Origin: Aquanectria penicillioides
Taxonomy: Eukaryota > Ascomycota > Sordariomycetes > Hypocreales > Nectriaceae
Assembly (NCBI GenBank): GCA_003415625.1
Contig: PYIU01000006.1
Span: 1,798,001 to 1,862,000, forward strand
Reading direction: 5' to 3'
DNA: 64,000 bases
Part shown: one piece after another, positions 25,101 through 37,660 of the stretch
How the letters are laid out: every line of letters begins with the position of its first letter
How positions within the stretch are numbered: position 1 is the stretch's first letter
Program-made: the position numbers and the translations under genes
The notes under the pieces: generated by a model
What the model saw: only the letters and a program-made list of their open reading frames with translations
What the model was told of the DNA's origin: nothing
Database searches by the model: none

Positions 25101-25771
25101 GCACCAAGTCATGAGTCGTTGTTGGGGTCAATTGTGGGAGATGAGCGCGTCTCACAAGTGGTAGCACGAAAGGGAGGAGCATTTGAGAAGTAATTGCGTT
25201 TTCATGTGGGAACAAGCAAATCATGTCCGTGTTGGTATTGCGTGTGCAAAGAAAGGACTAGTAGTGGCTATCTGCCGATTCATAACGTGTGGCGCATGCT
25301 ATGTTCCCTCCCATGGCCAAGTCTGTTCTGCGACACTGGCCCCATTAACAATATATCACAATAACGAAAGCGACCTCTTCAAGGGCCTTTGTAAAGCTGT
25401 ATGCGTGTGCGTGAATGCTGTGGCTCCAAACGCCAATCTTGCCCAAAACCCCAAATTGTTCATAGCCCAACAAGAAAAAGAAAGAAAAAAAAGAATGTTC
25501 CATCCCAAAAAAAAAATTTAACAACGCCGCATTGATAGTGCCGACCCAATAGTGTGAGGTGGTTTCGACAAAATAAATAAAACAAGGTTGCACCAGTACA
25601 ACAGAAGACCCTTTTGTCTAGGGCAAGGTAAACAAAGAGAAAAAGAAGGGAAGAGAGGATATAATCTTTGGTAGTAAAACTCAGTAAACGCCGGTCCCCG
25701 GATACAGATCGAACCCAGTCGTAACGTCGTACAATCAGAACATATGCGTGATCGTTATTGAGTGATCGCGC
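22175..25771. other. Gene-free stretch right of the transposon block
   Basis: About 3.6 kb of normal composition. It begins with a GA microsatellite (about 22204-22222) directly outside the TIR element. Open frames on both strands, such as 23737-24228, lack domains and overlap antisense frames. GTAC-rich sequence occurs at 24078-24100. The 3' UTR of the gene at 25772 probably lies within the last few hundred bases. Confidence 0.55.
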
Positions 25772-26950
25772 TCAGGCCCTGATGCTCCGCCGCCGAGCGG
25801 AAGAGAAGCGTAGACGGTGTCGGGTGCCACCGGGAGTCATTGGAGACGCTGGTGGCTCCGACATGGGCGAGATGGGTGACATAGGCGTCGTGGCCGCCCT
25901 CCGCTTAGCCGACTTTACAATCTCGTGGTAGGTGACGGGTCGGGCGGGGGCGGTGGGAGGTCGCGCTGGTAGAGATGCAGCTGCAGACTCGAGGCTAGAC
26001 TCTTCACGGACCTGCTCCATGTGGTGCGAGGACATCAGAGATAGGTTGTCGCGAGATAGAGAGGAGAAGTGTGTGTTGAGAGAAGGGCGGCTTCGCTTCT
26101 TGACGAGGCTGAGAGTCCGCTTAAACATGCCGGTAGGCGTCTTGGGGGTCTTCATTTCAGTGGTCGAGGGGTCCTCGTGCTCCTCCTTCTTGGAGGCGAA
26201 GGGGTCGATGCTGAGGAATTGGGGCCTCTGCTTCTCGAGACGGTTGCCGGTAGCAGAGAACATGCTGCTGGTGCGAGGAGGGTGGAGGACGTAGGAGCCA
26301 GATGTGGTGGAGCCCGAAGGGGAAGAGCACATTGACCCTCGGCGGTCAAGGACGGGGAGAGTAGAGGTCCTACGGAGTCGGCTTGGAGGTCGGGAGGAGG
26401 CCTCGCTGGAGCTAGGAGAGATGGATCTTCGGGGAAGGTCGACGATGGAGGGCTTTCCAGAGAAGATGACGGAGACGACACGGGCAGTGTCCTCCTGGCT
26501 TCCTCGTCGGGTAGATGACTCTTGGGACTCCTCGCTGCTAGACTCGCACTCGAAATCGGAGAAGTCGTCGGCGGAGGAAGAGGCATCCTCCTCGGAAGAG
26601 AGGTAAACATCGTGAGGGGCGGATTGGGCAGTCAGAGGGGGCTGCTGGTCCTCAGGTGTCAGCTTGTGAGTGAGGATGCCATCGAGCATCCTTGAGACTC
26701 GGCGGGCGCTCTTCTCCGGGAGAGCAGGCGCCGAAGCGGCGGAGGACTGTCGCTGAGGGGGTATCATGGTGTCGAGTTTGGTAGGTAGGTTCGCGTCGTC
26801 GGCGTCGTCAGAGTAGACGGATGGCGATGTGGGTAAGGAATCGGAGTCTATAAGAGGAAGCGTCTGTTGCAGACCCCGCGCAGAGGACGAGTCTGCAACT
26901 TGCCCCCCAGAGATGGGTTGTCCGGTGGTGGTTGTGACAGACATAGACAT
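25772..26950 (-). CDS. Uncharacterised Ser/Pro-rich fungal protein
   Basis: A single intronless frame of 392 aa, the longest clean frame in the gene-poor half of the window. I do not recognise a named family. It is mostly low-complexity and presumably disordered. A Thr/Ser-rich N-terminus leads to a basic patch, KSARRVSRMLDGILTHKL (about 79-96). An acidic Ser/Glu/Asp block follows at about 116-142 (casein-kinase-2-like sites), then many RRxS and SP/TP sites at about 170-230. GMFKRTLSLVKKRSRPS lies near 275-291. Tandem SPM/SPISPM motifs and a strongly basic end, RHRLRFSSARRRSIRA, close the protein. The pattern suggests a heavily phosphorylated regulatory or scaffold protein; that is inference. 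The start is the first Met of the frame and follows a pyrimidine-rich leader. No transmembrane segment or signal peptide is seen. Confidence 0.75.
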   Translation of the reverse strand: MSMSVTTTTGQPISGGQVADSSSARGLQQTLPLIDSDSLPTSPSVYSDDADDANLPTKLDTMIPPQRQSSAASAPALPEKSARRVSRMLDGILTHKLTPEDQQPPLTAQSAPHDVYLSSEEDASSSADDFSDFECESSSEESQESSTRRGSQEDTARVVSVIFSGKPSIVDLPRRSISPSSSEASSRPPSRLRRTSTLPVLDRRGSMCSSPSGSTTSGSYVLHPPRTSSMFSATGNRLEKQRPQFLSIDPFASKKEEHEDPSTTEMKTPKTPTGMFKRTLSLVKKRSRPSLNTHFSSLSRDNLSLMSSHHMEQVREESSLESAAASLPARPPTAPARPVTYHEIVKSAKRRAATTPMSPISPMSEPPASPMTPGGTRHRLRFSSARRRSIRA

Positions 26951-27939
26951 AGCGGGTCTGGCACGATATTGGATTCCCCTGACGGAGAATAACAGTCGCG
27001 AGGCGAGTCTGGTCTGAGGGATGGGCTCTCAGACTCAGACACAGTCACTCAGATAAAGAGTGACCCCCGGGAGGTTGAAGCTCGTGTTGTATGTTTCTCC
27101 GTTTGTCGAGACTAGGAGGACGAAGGATCGAAGGGAATGAGACGCGAGGAATGCGTAGGCGAATATGCGTAGGAGTAGAGCGTCAGGTGGTGAAGACAAT
27201 GAAATGTCGAGAGAGAGATTGTAGGAAAGGAAAGAAAAGGAAATCTGAGGGAAGAATGGAAAAAGAAGATGCGTTCAAAGAACAGCACAGGGCACACAGG
27301 ATGCAAGATTCAGTGAGCAGGAACAAGAACAGGAGATGTTTCAATGGCTGGGGAGGAAGTGTCCGAGCATATGTATGAAATGGCGTTGGCGGATGTTCAG
27401 TCTGGTGTGGCCCTGGCGTCTGGCTCTGGCACTGGCACTCTCGCTCTTGTAAGCACCCTGGTCCATCCGGCTCCCAGGGTCCCTGCCAGGACCCTCCGCA
27501 TGTGGGTTCTGGTGCCCACACGCCTGCCGCCACCTCCTGGTACGGGTGACGGAGGAGACAGTTGGGAAGTCGCAAAGGGGGGGCACGCGGCAGTGCGAGC
27601 TGGGCGCGTGCCGCACTGGGTACCGACACAGCCGACCGGGACCCCTGTCGCTCCCTGGTGGCACTTGGGCCTGGTGGGTAGCGGTGGGTCGCCAAAAGCG
27701 GGGCTGCGTGTCGTCGGGGGCGCCGGTACGTACCTCCTGCCTGGTGACCTGTGGCAGCCGCAGAATCTCGAGGGAGCGCCCAACTAAAACCTGAAGGAAG
27801 CCACTTGGGAGCAGCGCAGTAGCCTTGGCGCACTCGAGGCAGAGGGAGAGCCAGGGAAGCGTTTCATCTAAGAACATGAACCCCCTCATTCGTCGACCTG
27901 CCCATTCCAGCCAGCAACGAGAGCGACGAGAAGCCAGGG

Positions 27940-28002
27940 CAGTCAGAGCAGTCAGAGCAGTCAGAGCAGTCAGAGCAGTCAGAGCAGTCAGAGCAGTCAG
28001 AG
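27940..28002. repeat. Seven tandem copies of CAGTCAGAG
   Basis: Exact 9-bp units, in register with codons, giving AVR repeats on plus and SDC repeats on minus. It is followed by a CAAGG/CAAAG pentamer array at 28030-28056. Neither reading frame looks like a real gene. Confidence 0.9.
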
Positions 28003-31000
28003 CAGAGAGCAGAGAGGCGAAAAGTAATGCAAGGCAAAGCAAGGCAAGGCAAGGTGGTGCGGTCAGTGCACACCACCACCGTTGCCGTCCATTTCCCGTC
28101 TGCTCGTCTCTCTTGGAGCAGCTCAGCAGCATCGGCAACAGCTTCCTCTGGATTGGGGGACCAAAGGCCCCTTGTGTGGCCTCTGCGTCTTTACTCTAAT
28201 TAGTACTCAGTAGTCGTAGTAGTAACTTTTCCCTTGAGTGCACTTTGCTGCATTTGCCTCTGCCGTCTCTGCATATGCTCGCTCGTCCGACCCACCGCCC
28301 GTCTCCTCATTCTGGTGTCTCAGCCCGTGGTGCAGCGTTGGATCCAGCCCTGGCTTAGCCGTTTGCGTTGCCCTCATGTGCCCTCGTGTGCTCTCCTCAT
28401 AGCGTATGTCACAGATGTAGGTATGGATTGCATTCCACCAAAGCTTATATCGCTCAGCCGAATGCCTCACCATCCCGTGTTTTACCAATTCGGCAAAGGG
28501 AAGCATACAATACCGAAACAAGAAGAAAGAGGAAACTGTCTTCCATACCGTGTTCAACCAAACCAACCAACCCCCCCCCCCCCTCCCCTCTTCTTGGGTG
28601 GCTTGCTTGCCTGTCGAAAGCGTTTCAATCGAACGCCAATGCCGCAACTTGGCTGGTTGGTCCAGCTGACTGGCTGATGGGCAGTTCGTCGGGTCTAGCT
28701 CGCCTGTGACTGGCTGGATTGCTTAGTTGGTGGACGAACTTGGGCTCGTACAGCCACCACCGCTCCAGCCTCACCAAAGCCCGATGACTCTGCTAGCACT
28801 TCCTTCCACCATCAGCTCCCTCTATTCTAATCACAGGCGCTCTGTATCTACGCCTTGCTCGGCCTCAATCTTTTTTTGTTACTGGTGCATCGCCCGCTTT
28901 GTTGGCGTTGGCCGCTCTCGTCATCCTCCTCAATTGCCAACTAGGTGTTGTACCAGTATCTATCTGCGCATAAGTGTTATCCACTCTGCTTTCAGGTGAT
29001 CACCCTCTTCATATCCAAATCGTCATCATAATTGCTCGGAACCTCTCAATCTCTGACAAACCCATAACCATTGAGTGTCGTACTCCGCTTCCGTCTTCCG
29101 TCAAACCCTTTTGACGTTTGCGGTTTGCTGCCCGCTGTTCGCTGTCCCGCCTTCGTCGTCGTCCTCTTTGCATCTGTCGGTTGCGGCGTTATTCCTCACG
29201 GCAGCGGGTTTCTCTTGTTCCGGTCAGCCTCTTACTTTCTTTTGCATGCTCACATTTGCATCTTTACGTGCCTTGGCCATCCAACTTCTCCATGCTGCCA
29301 GTCCCTTAGTGCCATGCTGCTGCTGCCAGGAACACATACCCATGTCCATGTCCGCCCTCGTCGCTCCGTCCAACAAACTTGCCGTCCTGCCAAGTCTGTT
29401 GTTGCCCGTCTCCCAGGGTCCGGGGCACGCACCCACTGGCCTAACACGACTCGTACGAAGTACGTAGGTACATTACACAACATCCACCATGGCATCACAC
29501 GCAGCAACATCAAGAAACACCGACACGGATAAGTTGATGCAGACCAGACCTCTTGAGAGCCCAGGCTGGATCCACTCGTAAGTTGACGAACAGGGCCCCA
29601 ATCTACGCTCTGCTCATCCTCCTACTCGAACTCGAAGCCGTGAGTGGGTTCCCTGCCCGGTTCGAGGCTCGCATGCTCCGCGTTCACCACTTCCTTGCTC
29701 CGTCGTCCTCCTCGCCGGACGCCGCGGACCTTGCTCCGTGATTGGGCGCGCAGTGGGATAGATGAGTTGTCCCTTCAACCTAAAAGCGCTAGCCATGTTC
29801 GACCTCCTCTCCAGTACACACATTACGGATGGATACATTGCGTCCTTGGAAGGCAGCAGGCCAGAGGAGCAAGAGGATGCAGGGCCGTACATCATGATAG
29901 GTCGGGGATTCCTAGCTGCCATCACTCAACTGGACACCGCTTCGTTGAGCCCAGCGATGATCTGCACTCGTCACGCGAAAAACGCAGGTCCCCCTTCTGA
30001 CCTTTCCCAGTCTGTCCCTTGTCACCCTCCTCTCTGTTTGTGGTCTTGTCCACCCCCGAAAGGAACAATACCCTGGAAGGATCTCATGGGGCTCCCTGAA
30101 GCTGGAGGATCCCTAATCTAATCCGGGCGGTGACATTCGAATGAACTCCAAACCATCACGGCAATCCACCAAATCTCGGGGCGGGAGAAAAGAAGAAGGT
30201 GGCCTCGTAAACTTTTGAGGGGATCACCGTGTCATCTCTTCAGATACAGTGCAGCAATCAAAATAAATTGAGGACGAATGAACTATCCCGATCGACCCAA
30301 AGTTTTTTTTGGTTTGTTTGCCTGTCCCTTGGGAAGGGAGGTTGGTAAGTGGTCAGGGTAGTGGTGGTTGCACTGCTACTGCTTGCTTCGTTGGCGGGTT
30401 AGCGGACTTTTTCTTGCATTGGGACATGTAGCCTCTTGCCGCCCGTTCCTGTTCCTGGTGATGGGCCGCATGTCAGGTCCCGCGATGCGATTCGATTCGA
30501 GTCTAGACGGACTGCCTCTTAGCCAGGGTCGGTCGCGACTTGCTAAGGTATGACAGCCAGGACAATCCCAAGCCATCATCCCATCCCTTAGCCAAAAGGG
30601 ACAAAAAAGGGGACCAAAAAGGGAGAGGTTTTAGGTGAAGGCCTCCAACGAACGAGAAGCCGCGAATTTGCTGGTGAGGTTTTCCGGACGGCGTCGTAGC
30701 CTTGTAGGCTCGCCCAAGTCGACGGACTGAGACACACTCACACAGTATGGCACGCTACTCCGTCACCTACGGGCCTCAACGGGTCACCTACAGCATCTGG
30801 GTGGATGTTGCAGAACTGCCTTCTGCAACCATGGCTTCGCGTATCACATCCCACGTCCACCGCATCCACCATACACAACTCAACCCCACACACACTCGGT
30901 CCGCCGTCGCCCAATCCACGTTCTTCGTCTCGTCCCTCGCCAGCCGCCATCCGGCATCCAAACCTGCCAACGAGAGCGTCAAGACTCGTCCTGTGTCTGA

Positions 31001-34000
31001 GTGTGTGTCTGTGTTGCGTGTCTTTTGGTGTCTCCTGTGCATGCCTGGCAAGCCTGGAACGAGTTGCAACTGATCAAGTCTCGGTCACGACGAAAACCCG
31101 AGTCCAATTGCCCGCTTAGAATAAAGCCCTCTACACCCACACTCATACTCGCAATCCATGTTCTCGTGTACCTCTCTACCAAACCATGCCATTCCCATAC
31201 GTGCCGTGCTCACAAAGCGAGGCTGATGTGCGGCGCGTGCGCAACCAACTCTCCTGCCATGTACTCCGTCTCTCTCTCAAGTAACTACCTATGCAACCAA
31301 GCAAGCCATCTTCACCCATAGCGTACCGGGGAGGAGGAAAGCCCACCAAGTTAGAGCATGCAAGCTGAAAAAAAAGAGCAGTCACCAAGCCAAGTCAAGT
31401 TGGGTTGTCCGATTTTTGTCCCCTTTCCCAAAGCCATCCACTGCGCCAACTGCGGCCAACTCACCAGGACGGACGAGACTAAGGCAACCCAAACCCACAG
31501 CAGGGCTGCAACTGCTGCAGACTTCTGGCGATCCCTCCCAAGTACCGTGACCTCCTAGGTAGGTAGGTACGACGCACACAAGCACGCGCGCACGGAATAT
31601 TTTTTTTTTTTCATCTCGCTCTTGTCAGTTAATTCTGTCTTTGCGCCCGATTTTCCACCTTGGCCTTGACCTTTGCCTCGCACGCGCATTAGGTGTGCTG
31701 CAGGAACTCGAGCACCCGGGCATGGGACAAATCGAGATTGGTTGAATCAAGGACTCTTACTCGACCCAGCGTCAAGCGCCGACTTTTTTTTTTTTCGCTC
31801 TCCCTCATAGCTCGAGGAGAGGGGGGCAAAACCCGACTTTGTCAAAAGTCGGCCGTTAGAGTCTCATCGATGGGCGGTTCCACTCGGATCGTTGAGACGT
31901 CGTTGGTCAGTTCCTGGCCGACAGCGCAATCGTACCAGACGCTGAGCTGCGAGCAAGGCACGAATCACGGCTCAGGGACGCGAGCAATCGATGCGTGTGC
32001 CAGACGCAACCCATCCCCTCCCATCTCTGATCAGCCAGCCCTGGAAGCCTCAATCGAGGAAAGCCTTGGGGCCAGACCGACATTTGGCATGGTTCCCATC
32101 AAGAGATTTTTTTCTCGGCCGCTCCCTCGATCGGAGGTACCTTACCGTTCGAGGGTAGATCCATCTCTGGGGGGACATAAGTCATTCTCCTCCCTGTCGA
32201 TTTTTTTTTTCTTTGGGGAATGGTATCGTGCCATGATCCCCCGTCCGTGGGTACAGTGTGCGTTCGCTCCGTGACCGATCCCTACTGAAGCCTCGAACCT
32301 TATCCCCTTCCACTCTCGCAAGCTTGCAAAACCCCTGCGGCTCGGTTGAGCATGGGAGTCTAACAGCGACGGCCGTCTTTTTTGCTGGCCTCCCCCCTCG
32401 CTCGTCTGTTGTTGACTCTGAGACCCTGACACGCCCATCCGAAACCCCTTGTCATTCGCGGTCTCAGGTTGACCTGCTCAGGGCCTATGTGGCCAGGGTC
32501 GCCAATGAGCACGCGGGGGTCTCAATGATGAGACGGCGATCATGTTGTCGCAGGTTCGTCTGAATGCCATGAATACCGGGACGGAAGAATTATCTCAGTC
32601 ATATCCGTCTTTTGTTGACGCCTCACCATCTCTTGGCCGGGTCGGCCCTCCACCGTAGAAGCACATACGCCTGCAGTTTTCCCGGACGCCATGATAAGCT
32701 CTCGGAGCAGGGCGGGCTAGGACCGTTCTCCTGTCATTTCGCAATTCCTCGGAAGGCAAGTCGAGTCTGCTTCGGAGCGCCGGGAAGGACGGCGGCCTAA
32801 TTCTGCGCCGGCCGGCTACGTGGTGCATCCGCAGAAGCTGCAATTACAACTATCCTGAAGCGAAGTGATTTGACGGGATTCGAGGTACATTAATGCCCGT
32901 CGAGCAAGCGGGCGTCTAGGACAACAACCAGGCAGAGAGAGGCTCAAACCCCGCCCGCAATGCAATTATCCTGCGACCGTGCTGACGACCACCTTTCTGT
33001 CGTCGGGCGGCTCCAAGTGCAACTCAAGTTCCATTTCCACCTTCGGCTCCAGGACTATGGAACAGCCTATCCCAAGCAATGCCCATTGGCGGCGGCCCGG
33101 TGCATCAGAATAATTAAACCCAAGCTACTGCACGTGGCCGGGGATGGGCAGTACGAATTTCGGAGTCCGAAGGTTTGGTCAGCCTTCTATACACGAGACC
33201 GACTATGATGGAGCGAACCATGTCAGCATTGACAAGATAACGACGATGGATTTTGGGGTTGTCAAGGCGAATCCACTTCCTTTGCTTGCTCTCTCACACA
33301 CGGCAACTCCGCGTAGGGATGAGGGTGGTAGTGGCAATGCGGTGTCGGGCGACACAGAACGACAGTCAAACATCATGCCCGACTTATCTCGGCCCATCGA
33401 GCATTACAGGTGTCGACACGGCATGACAGGTTGACAGTGTGACATTGTGGACTTTTTTGTGGGTTACCTACTTTGCCTTTTTTTTTCCTTCTTTGGAGGT
33501 TGGGATGTGGGCGAGTGGGTTTGCACAGTACTGTACAAGCACTCGAGGCCCATGACATGGCATGGCGTCATGGCTTCGGATGCGTTGCAGCGGGATCCAG
33601 CAGCTCTCGTTTCTTTTCCCCCACAACCTTCTTCTCCAGGCTCCAGAGCTTCTCCAGCCACGTCGAGCTTGGATGCACCAGCCACACACCTGCAGCTTGG
33701 CCACAGCTCCCGACAGCTCCTCAGCTTCCACAGCCTTTGCTAGTCCTGGAAAGGTCTAGCGCAATCGGCGTCTAAAAATGGCCGCCACCCACACCCACCC
33801 ACCTTTTAGAGTCCCGTCAGTCACTGTCAACTTAGCACAAAAAAGAGCCAAATTTGGTCCTCGTGGGTGAGGCTGATGAGCAGCCACTGGCTGCTTAGTC
33901 CTTTTTTTTTCTTGGACTTCGGTAGTAGTGTAGGAATGACCTACAGAATTTGAAGCTAAAATGAGACACATACATACTCGCTTCAGAGTTGGACTCAAGC

Positions 34001-34710
34001 GAAACGATATCAGACGAATCAGTTTCAATGCACTGTGCAGTCACACTTGGCAACTCTCGCGTCACATGGCGGGGAAGGGAGGGATACCAAGTCTAATCAT
34101 CGGCCGGAAATCGGACAATGTGACCCCAAGGAAGGCTAAAGACGTAACCCCAATGATGCAGATGATGCAGCGAGGTTGCAAGTCATCTCTAAAAGCCAGA
34201 TTATTGGGTTAATGCAACGAAAAGTCCCGCGTCGGGAAAAAAATTTATAATAAAACATAAGAAAATAAAGGCAACGCGGCAGAACCTTTGCCGGCTTATC
34301 GTCGAAACACGGATCCGGAAGATGCGCTTTTGGGGGCTGATCCGCGTCGCACCCATGGCAAAGTCAAACAAAAAAAGAACGAAGAGGGCTGACAACGAGT
34401 CCGCGGTGCTGGTGAAAGCCCCCGAGGGTGATGATCGACAACCCAACCAAATCCTCGGCCGCGACAAGAAACATATCCTCAAACAGCAGACAGGCCGGGG
34501 TTCGGGGGTTTTGGAGGGGTTTGACGTCTCTTCTATGGTAGATGAACATTAACAGAACCTCTACTATAGGCACTTTAAACAGGATTTGTCCTCGTCCCTT
34601 CTCGTCCGCCATGCACCTTCCCCGCTTCCATCTGCAACCCTTCGCGTGTCACATCTCTTCGCCAACCCCCTTGACGAGCCCCTCTCCTCTCGCTCTGCCC
34701 AACGCATCAT

Positions 34711-34743
34711 TGCTTCTGCATCTGCTTCTGCATCTGCTTCTAG
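34711..34743. repeat. GCTTCTGCATCT imperfect tandem array
   Basis: About two and a half copies of a 12-bp unit in a pyrimidine-rich block. Confidence 0.75.
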
Positions 34744-35552
34744 TTCCGTTTCTCTTCTGTTTCTAGTACGTCCTGCTCTGCATCGCGAGCAAGGCACTTG
34801 CCTGCGCAACTGAACGCTTTTACTCTATCTCTCTCTGTCAAGTACACAGTAGACGTCAAAGCTTTGGTCTACTCGCCACCAGTGCAGCTGCATTCTTTTC
34901 CTTTTTTTTTTCTTTTTTTTTTACTTTTCCTCATTCTTTCTTGCATTTACAATCTAGGTTCGTTTTGTCCCGTCTTGATTACTAGTGGTTGGCTGGCTAT
35001 CTAGCAAGCTCGCTGGCTGCCTTGCTTGGTTGCTTGCTTTTAAACTACTGTAGTTGAGTTGATGAGAGTCCGAAACAGTTTGCTCTGCCCAATTGCCGCC
35101 GCCCCGTTTCGTCCGACGACGTCCGACGCATAAACCACCCCCTGCCGTAGTCTCCCTAACCACGGGCAGAGCTCAGGCAAAACGGCGCCCGATAGATGAG
35201 TCGCACGATAACACCCGAGGAGCTTCGGGGCAGTAGGAGGACTCCAAACACACCAAGGCCCGCCCACGCGGGGTGTTGCGTCAATGCACGGTGTACCTCT
35301 TTTTTGTTTGTCGGGCTGATACCGCGTCCACGTTTACTTCGCCACGCTGCCAGTGTAACTTGGATTTTCTCCGATAGACGTTTCTTTGTTTTAGGATGCT
35401 TCAAACCCCAGTCCAGTCGGCGATCGCCCTGCCCGCAACGCAACCTGCTTCAGCAAGGGAGGAGGCCCTGTAAGCGAAGACGGGAAGGGGTCGAGGATGG
35501 GGGGCAGCTGTCTGATCCGAGTGTCAAGTTTCAATCAAGGCGACAAACTTCA

Positions 35553-35618
35553 AGAGAGAGAGAGAGACAACACACACTCACTCACTCACTCACTCACTCA
35601 CACACTCACACACACACA
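35553..35618. repeat. GA then ACTC/AC microsatellites
   Basis: A GA run (about 35553-35567) is followed by ACTC tetranucleotides and AC dinucleotides to about 35618. Confidence 0.85.
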
Positions 35619-36356
35619 GTGAGAGGCAGAAGGACTGCGCCCCGCGGTAGAACGGCGTCCCGGGTCGCCGGTGTGGGGGGCTCCCGGAGGCCCCATGGCC
35701 CGGGGACCAGCCGTTCGGCTTTTGGGTGCAGGACGCAATCCGAGTGGCCCATCATCGCCTGGAGGGGGATCCGCGGCAGTGGGCGGCAGTTGGACGCAGC
35801 GGCCGCGTCTGAGAAGGTCTGAGCAAGTCTGGGCAAGTTTGGGCGAGTCTGAGGTTCGGGCTGCGACGCCATGGTTAAAGGCTGTCGAAAGTCCCCCGAG
35901 AGTGTCCAACACTGTGAACTGCGCCTACGTGGTCGTGGGGACGGATGCCCCGATACCCTCAGCGCGGTGTCACTTGGCGCCGGGTTGTGAGAAGTCCGTC
36001 GCAGCGCTGTGCCCTATGTCCCATGTCCCCTCAATGGCGATGCGATGCGATGGGATGATGAAGATGAAGATGGGGCGGTCGCTGCTCAGCCTCCAGCCAC
36101 CCGCTGACGCAGCTCCTCGTCCTCAACACCCACAGCCGCGACTGGCTCGCCCACTTGAGGCCTCGACCACATCGCCATGGGACAATGTTCTTTGCCAGCT
36201 GAAAATGCGCTGAAGAGCGGTCGAGGGAGTGGGCGCGCACCTAATGCAGCTTGTATGAGTCTACCGCCCCTCTCACAAGTCTCAGACTGCTTGCAACCCA
36301 CCCCGATGGCGCGCATGGGGGAGCAGTTGCATTTGCGCTTCACCATTCTCTTCTTC

Positions 36357-36383
36357 TTTTTTTTTTTTTTTTTTTTTTTTTTT
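36357..36383. repeat. Run of 27 T
   Basis: Homopolymer inside a C/T-rich block. It gives spurious poly-Phe frames. Confidence 0.9.
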
Positions 36384-37221
36384 CATTCTGGCTTTTCGCC
36401 CACCGCCCGCCGCCCGCCCGACGCCTCTCTCCGCGGCTGTGCGGGTCAGATGCTTCTATTCTCGACTCTCCTCTCTCTTTTTTCAGACTTTGTCTCGCTC
36501 TCTTCCTTTCTGTGCCCCAGTCTACCTATCAACATCCGCCTCGGGTTGCGCTACGAGTGCTACCAACACGAGAAGACGGGCGTTAGGCCACCCCCACATA
36601 GCGCTGGGCTGTGAGCCGCATGTTCCGTCCTTTGTTCCCAGTGTCAAAACGGACTCGACATCTTTTTGTCTTTTTTGGGGTCAAACCACATCAGCACCAG
36701 GTACGAAAATGGAAACCGAACAGAACGGTGGCTATGGAATTTAGAAGCCCGCATCAGAACCTTGTTATCAACAAGGTTAGACGGGCTTAGGATGCTTAGT
36801 CGAGCGTTTGTATGACTGTACCCGCGCGGCCGATGGGTGGAACGCAGAGGGCTGGCAGGAAGTACAGGCTGCGCCCAGTGAGAGGTGAGTTGGCACGCGG
36901 GCGCGGGGAGGAGAGTGGGATCGAGTTTGGGATGGGAATCCCGGGTTAGAAGCATTTATTTTGGGAGCTTTGAGGATTTTGCCAACTTTTGGGGGCCGGA
37001 GTTCATGGGCCGCCGCCGTGTTGGCTGCAGCGGGGATCGCCTTAGCATACGAAATAATGATGGATACATTTTTAGCTTTATTTTTTGGGGGGTGTCTTTT
37101 TTTTTTTTTTTGGATGGGCTTGTTGTTCAAGCAGCAGGAATGCGTCAAAGGGCAAGGTGCCTGGGTTTTCTGGGGTTTTTGAGGGTCGCGGGACACAGCC
37201 ACGACAACTGGCTCTTTGGTA

Positions 37222-37254
37222 GTGTTGGTGGTGTTGGTGGTGTTGGTGGTGTTG
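37222..37254. repeat. GTGTTGGTG 9-bp tandem array
   Basis: About 3.6 exact copies in non-coding DNA. Confidence 0.85.
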
Positions 37255-37621
37255 AGTGATGCTTGTGTTCATGCCCAGATCCCGTCTTATCAACTGGCAG
37301 TGTAAGCCAAGGTCACTTTTTTTTTTTGGCCTCAAACGCACTGCACTCTTTCATCCGTGGTGCTCTAATTGAACAGGACAACCAAAATGAAAATCAGGGT
37401 CATGAGACGAACTGCAGTGCGCTGCAAAGAGACCCTTCTTGCTCGTCTTGGGAATCCAAATCGTCCCTAGCAAACTCGTAAGAGCTGCAGGAACCGATGC
37501 CGTGCCATGTCGTGCGTTTCCCGCAACACCGCACTATTGCTGCATCCTCGTCACCAGACATCACCACCAATCACCACCGCCGCAACAAGAATACGAAAAA
37601 TTGTCTCTGCCTCGGGTATGC

Positions 37622-37625
<4 letters not shown>

Positions 37626-37657
<32 letters not shown>
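37626..37657. repeat. CT dinucleotide microsatellite, 16 units
   Basis: Uninterrupted CT run in non-coding DNA. Confidence 0.9.

Positions 37658-37660
<3 letters not shown>

Noticed and set aside
27940..28056. Possible CRISPR-like array
   Set aside because: Units are 9 bp and contiguous, without unique spacers, in a eukaryotic genome: a simple tandem repeat.
27341..28138. 265-codon minus-strand frame
   Set aside because: Largely repeat-encoded (LTALTALTA from the 9-bp array) and overlapped by equally long frames on both strands.
35196..36213. Frames of 180-208 codons in the gene desert
   Set aside because: Include HTLTHSLTH from an ACTC microsatellite; no conserved motif.
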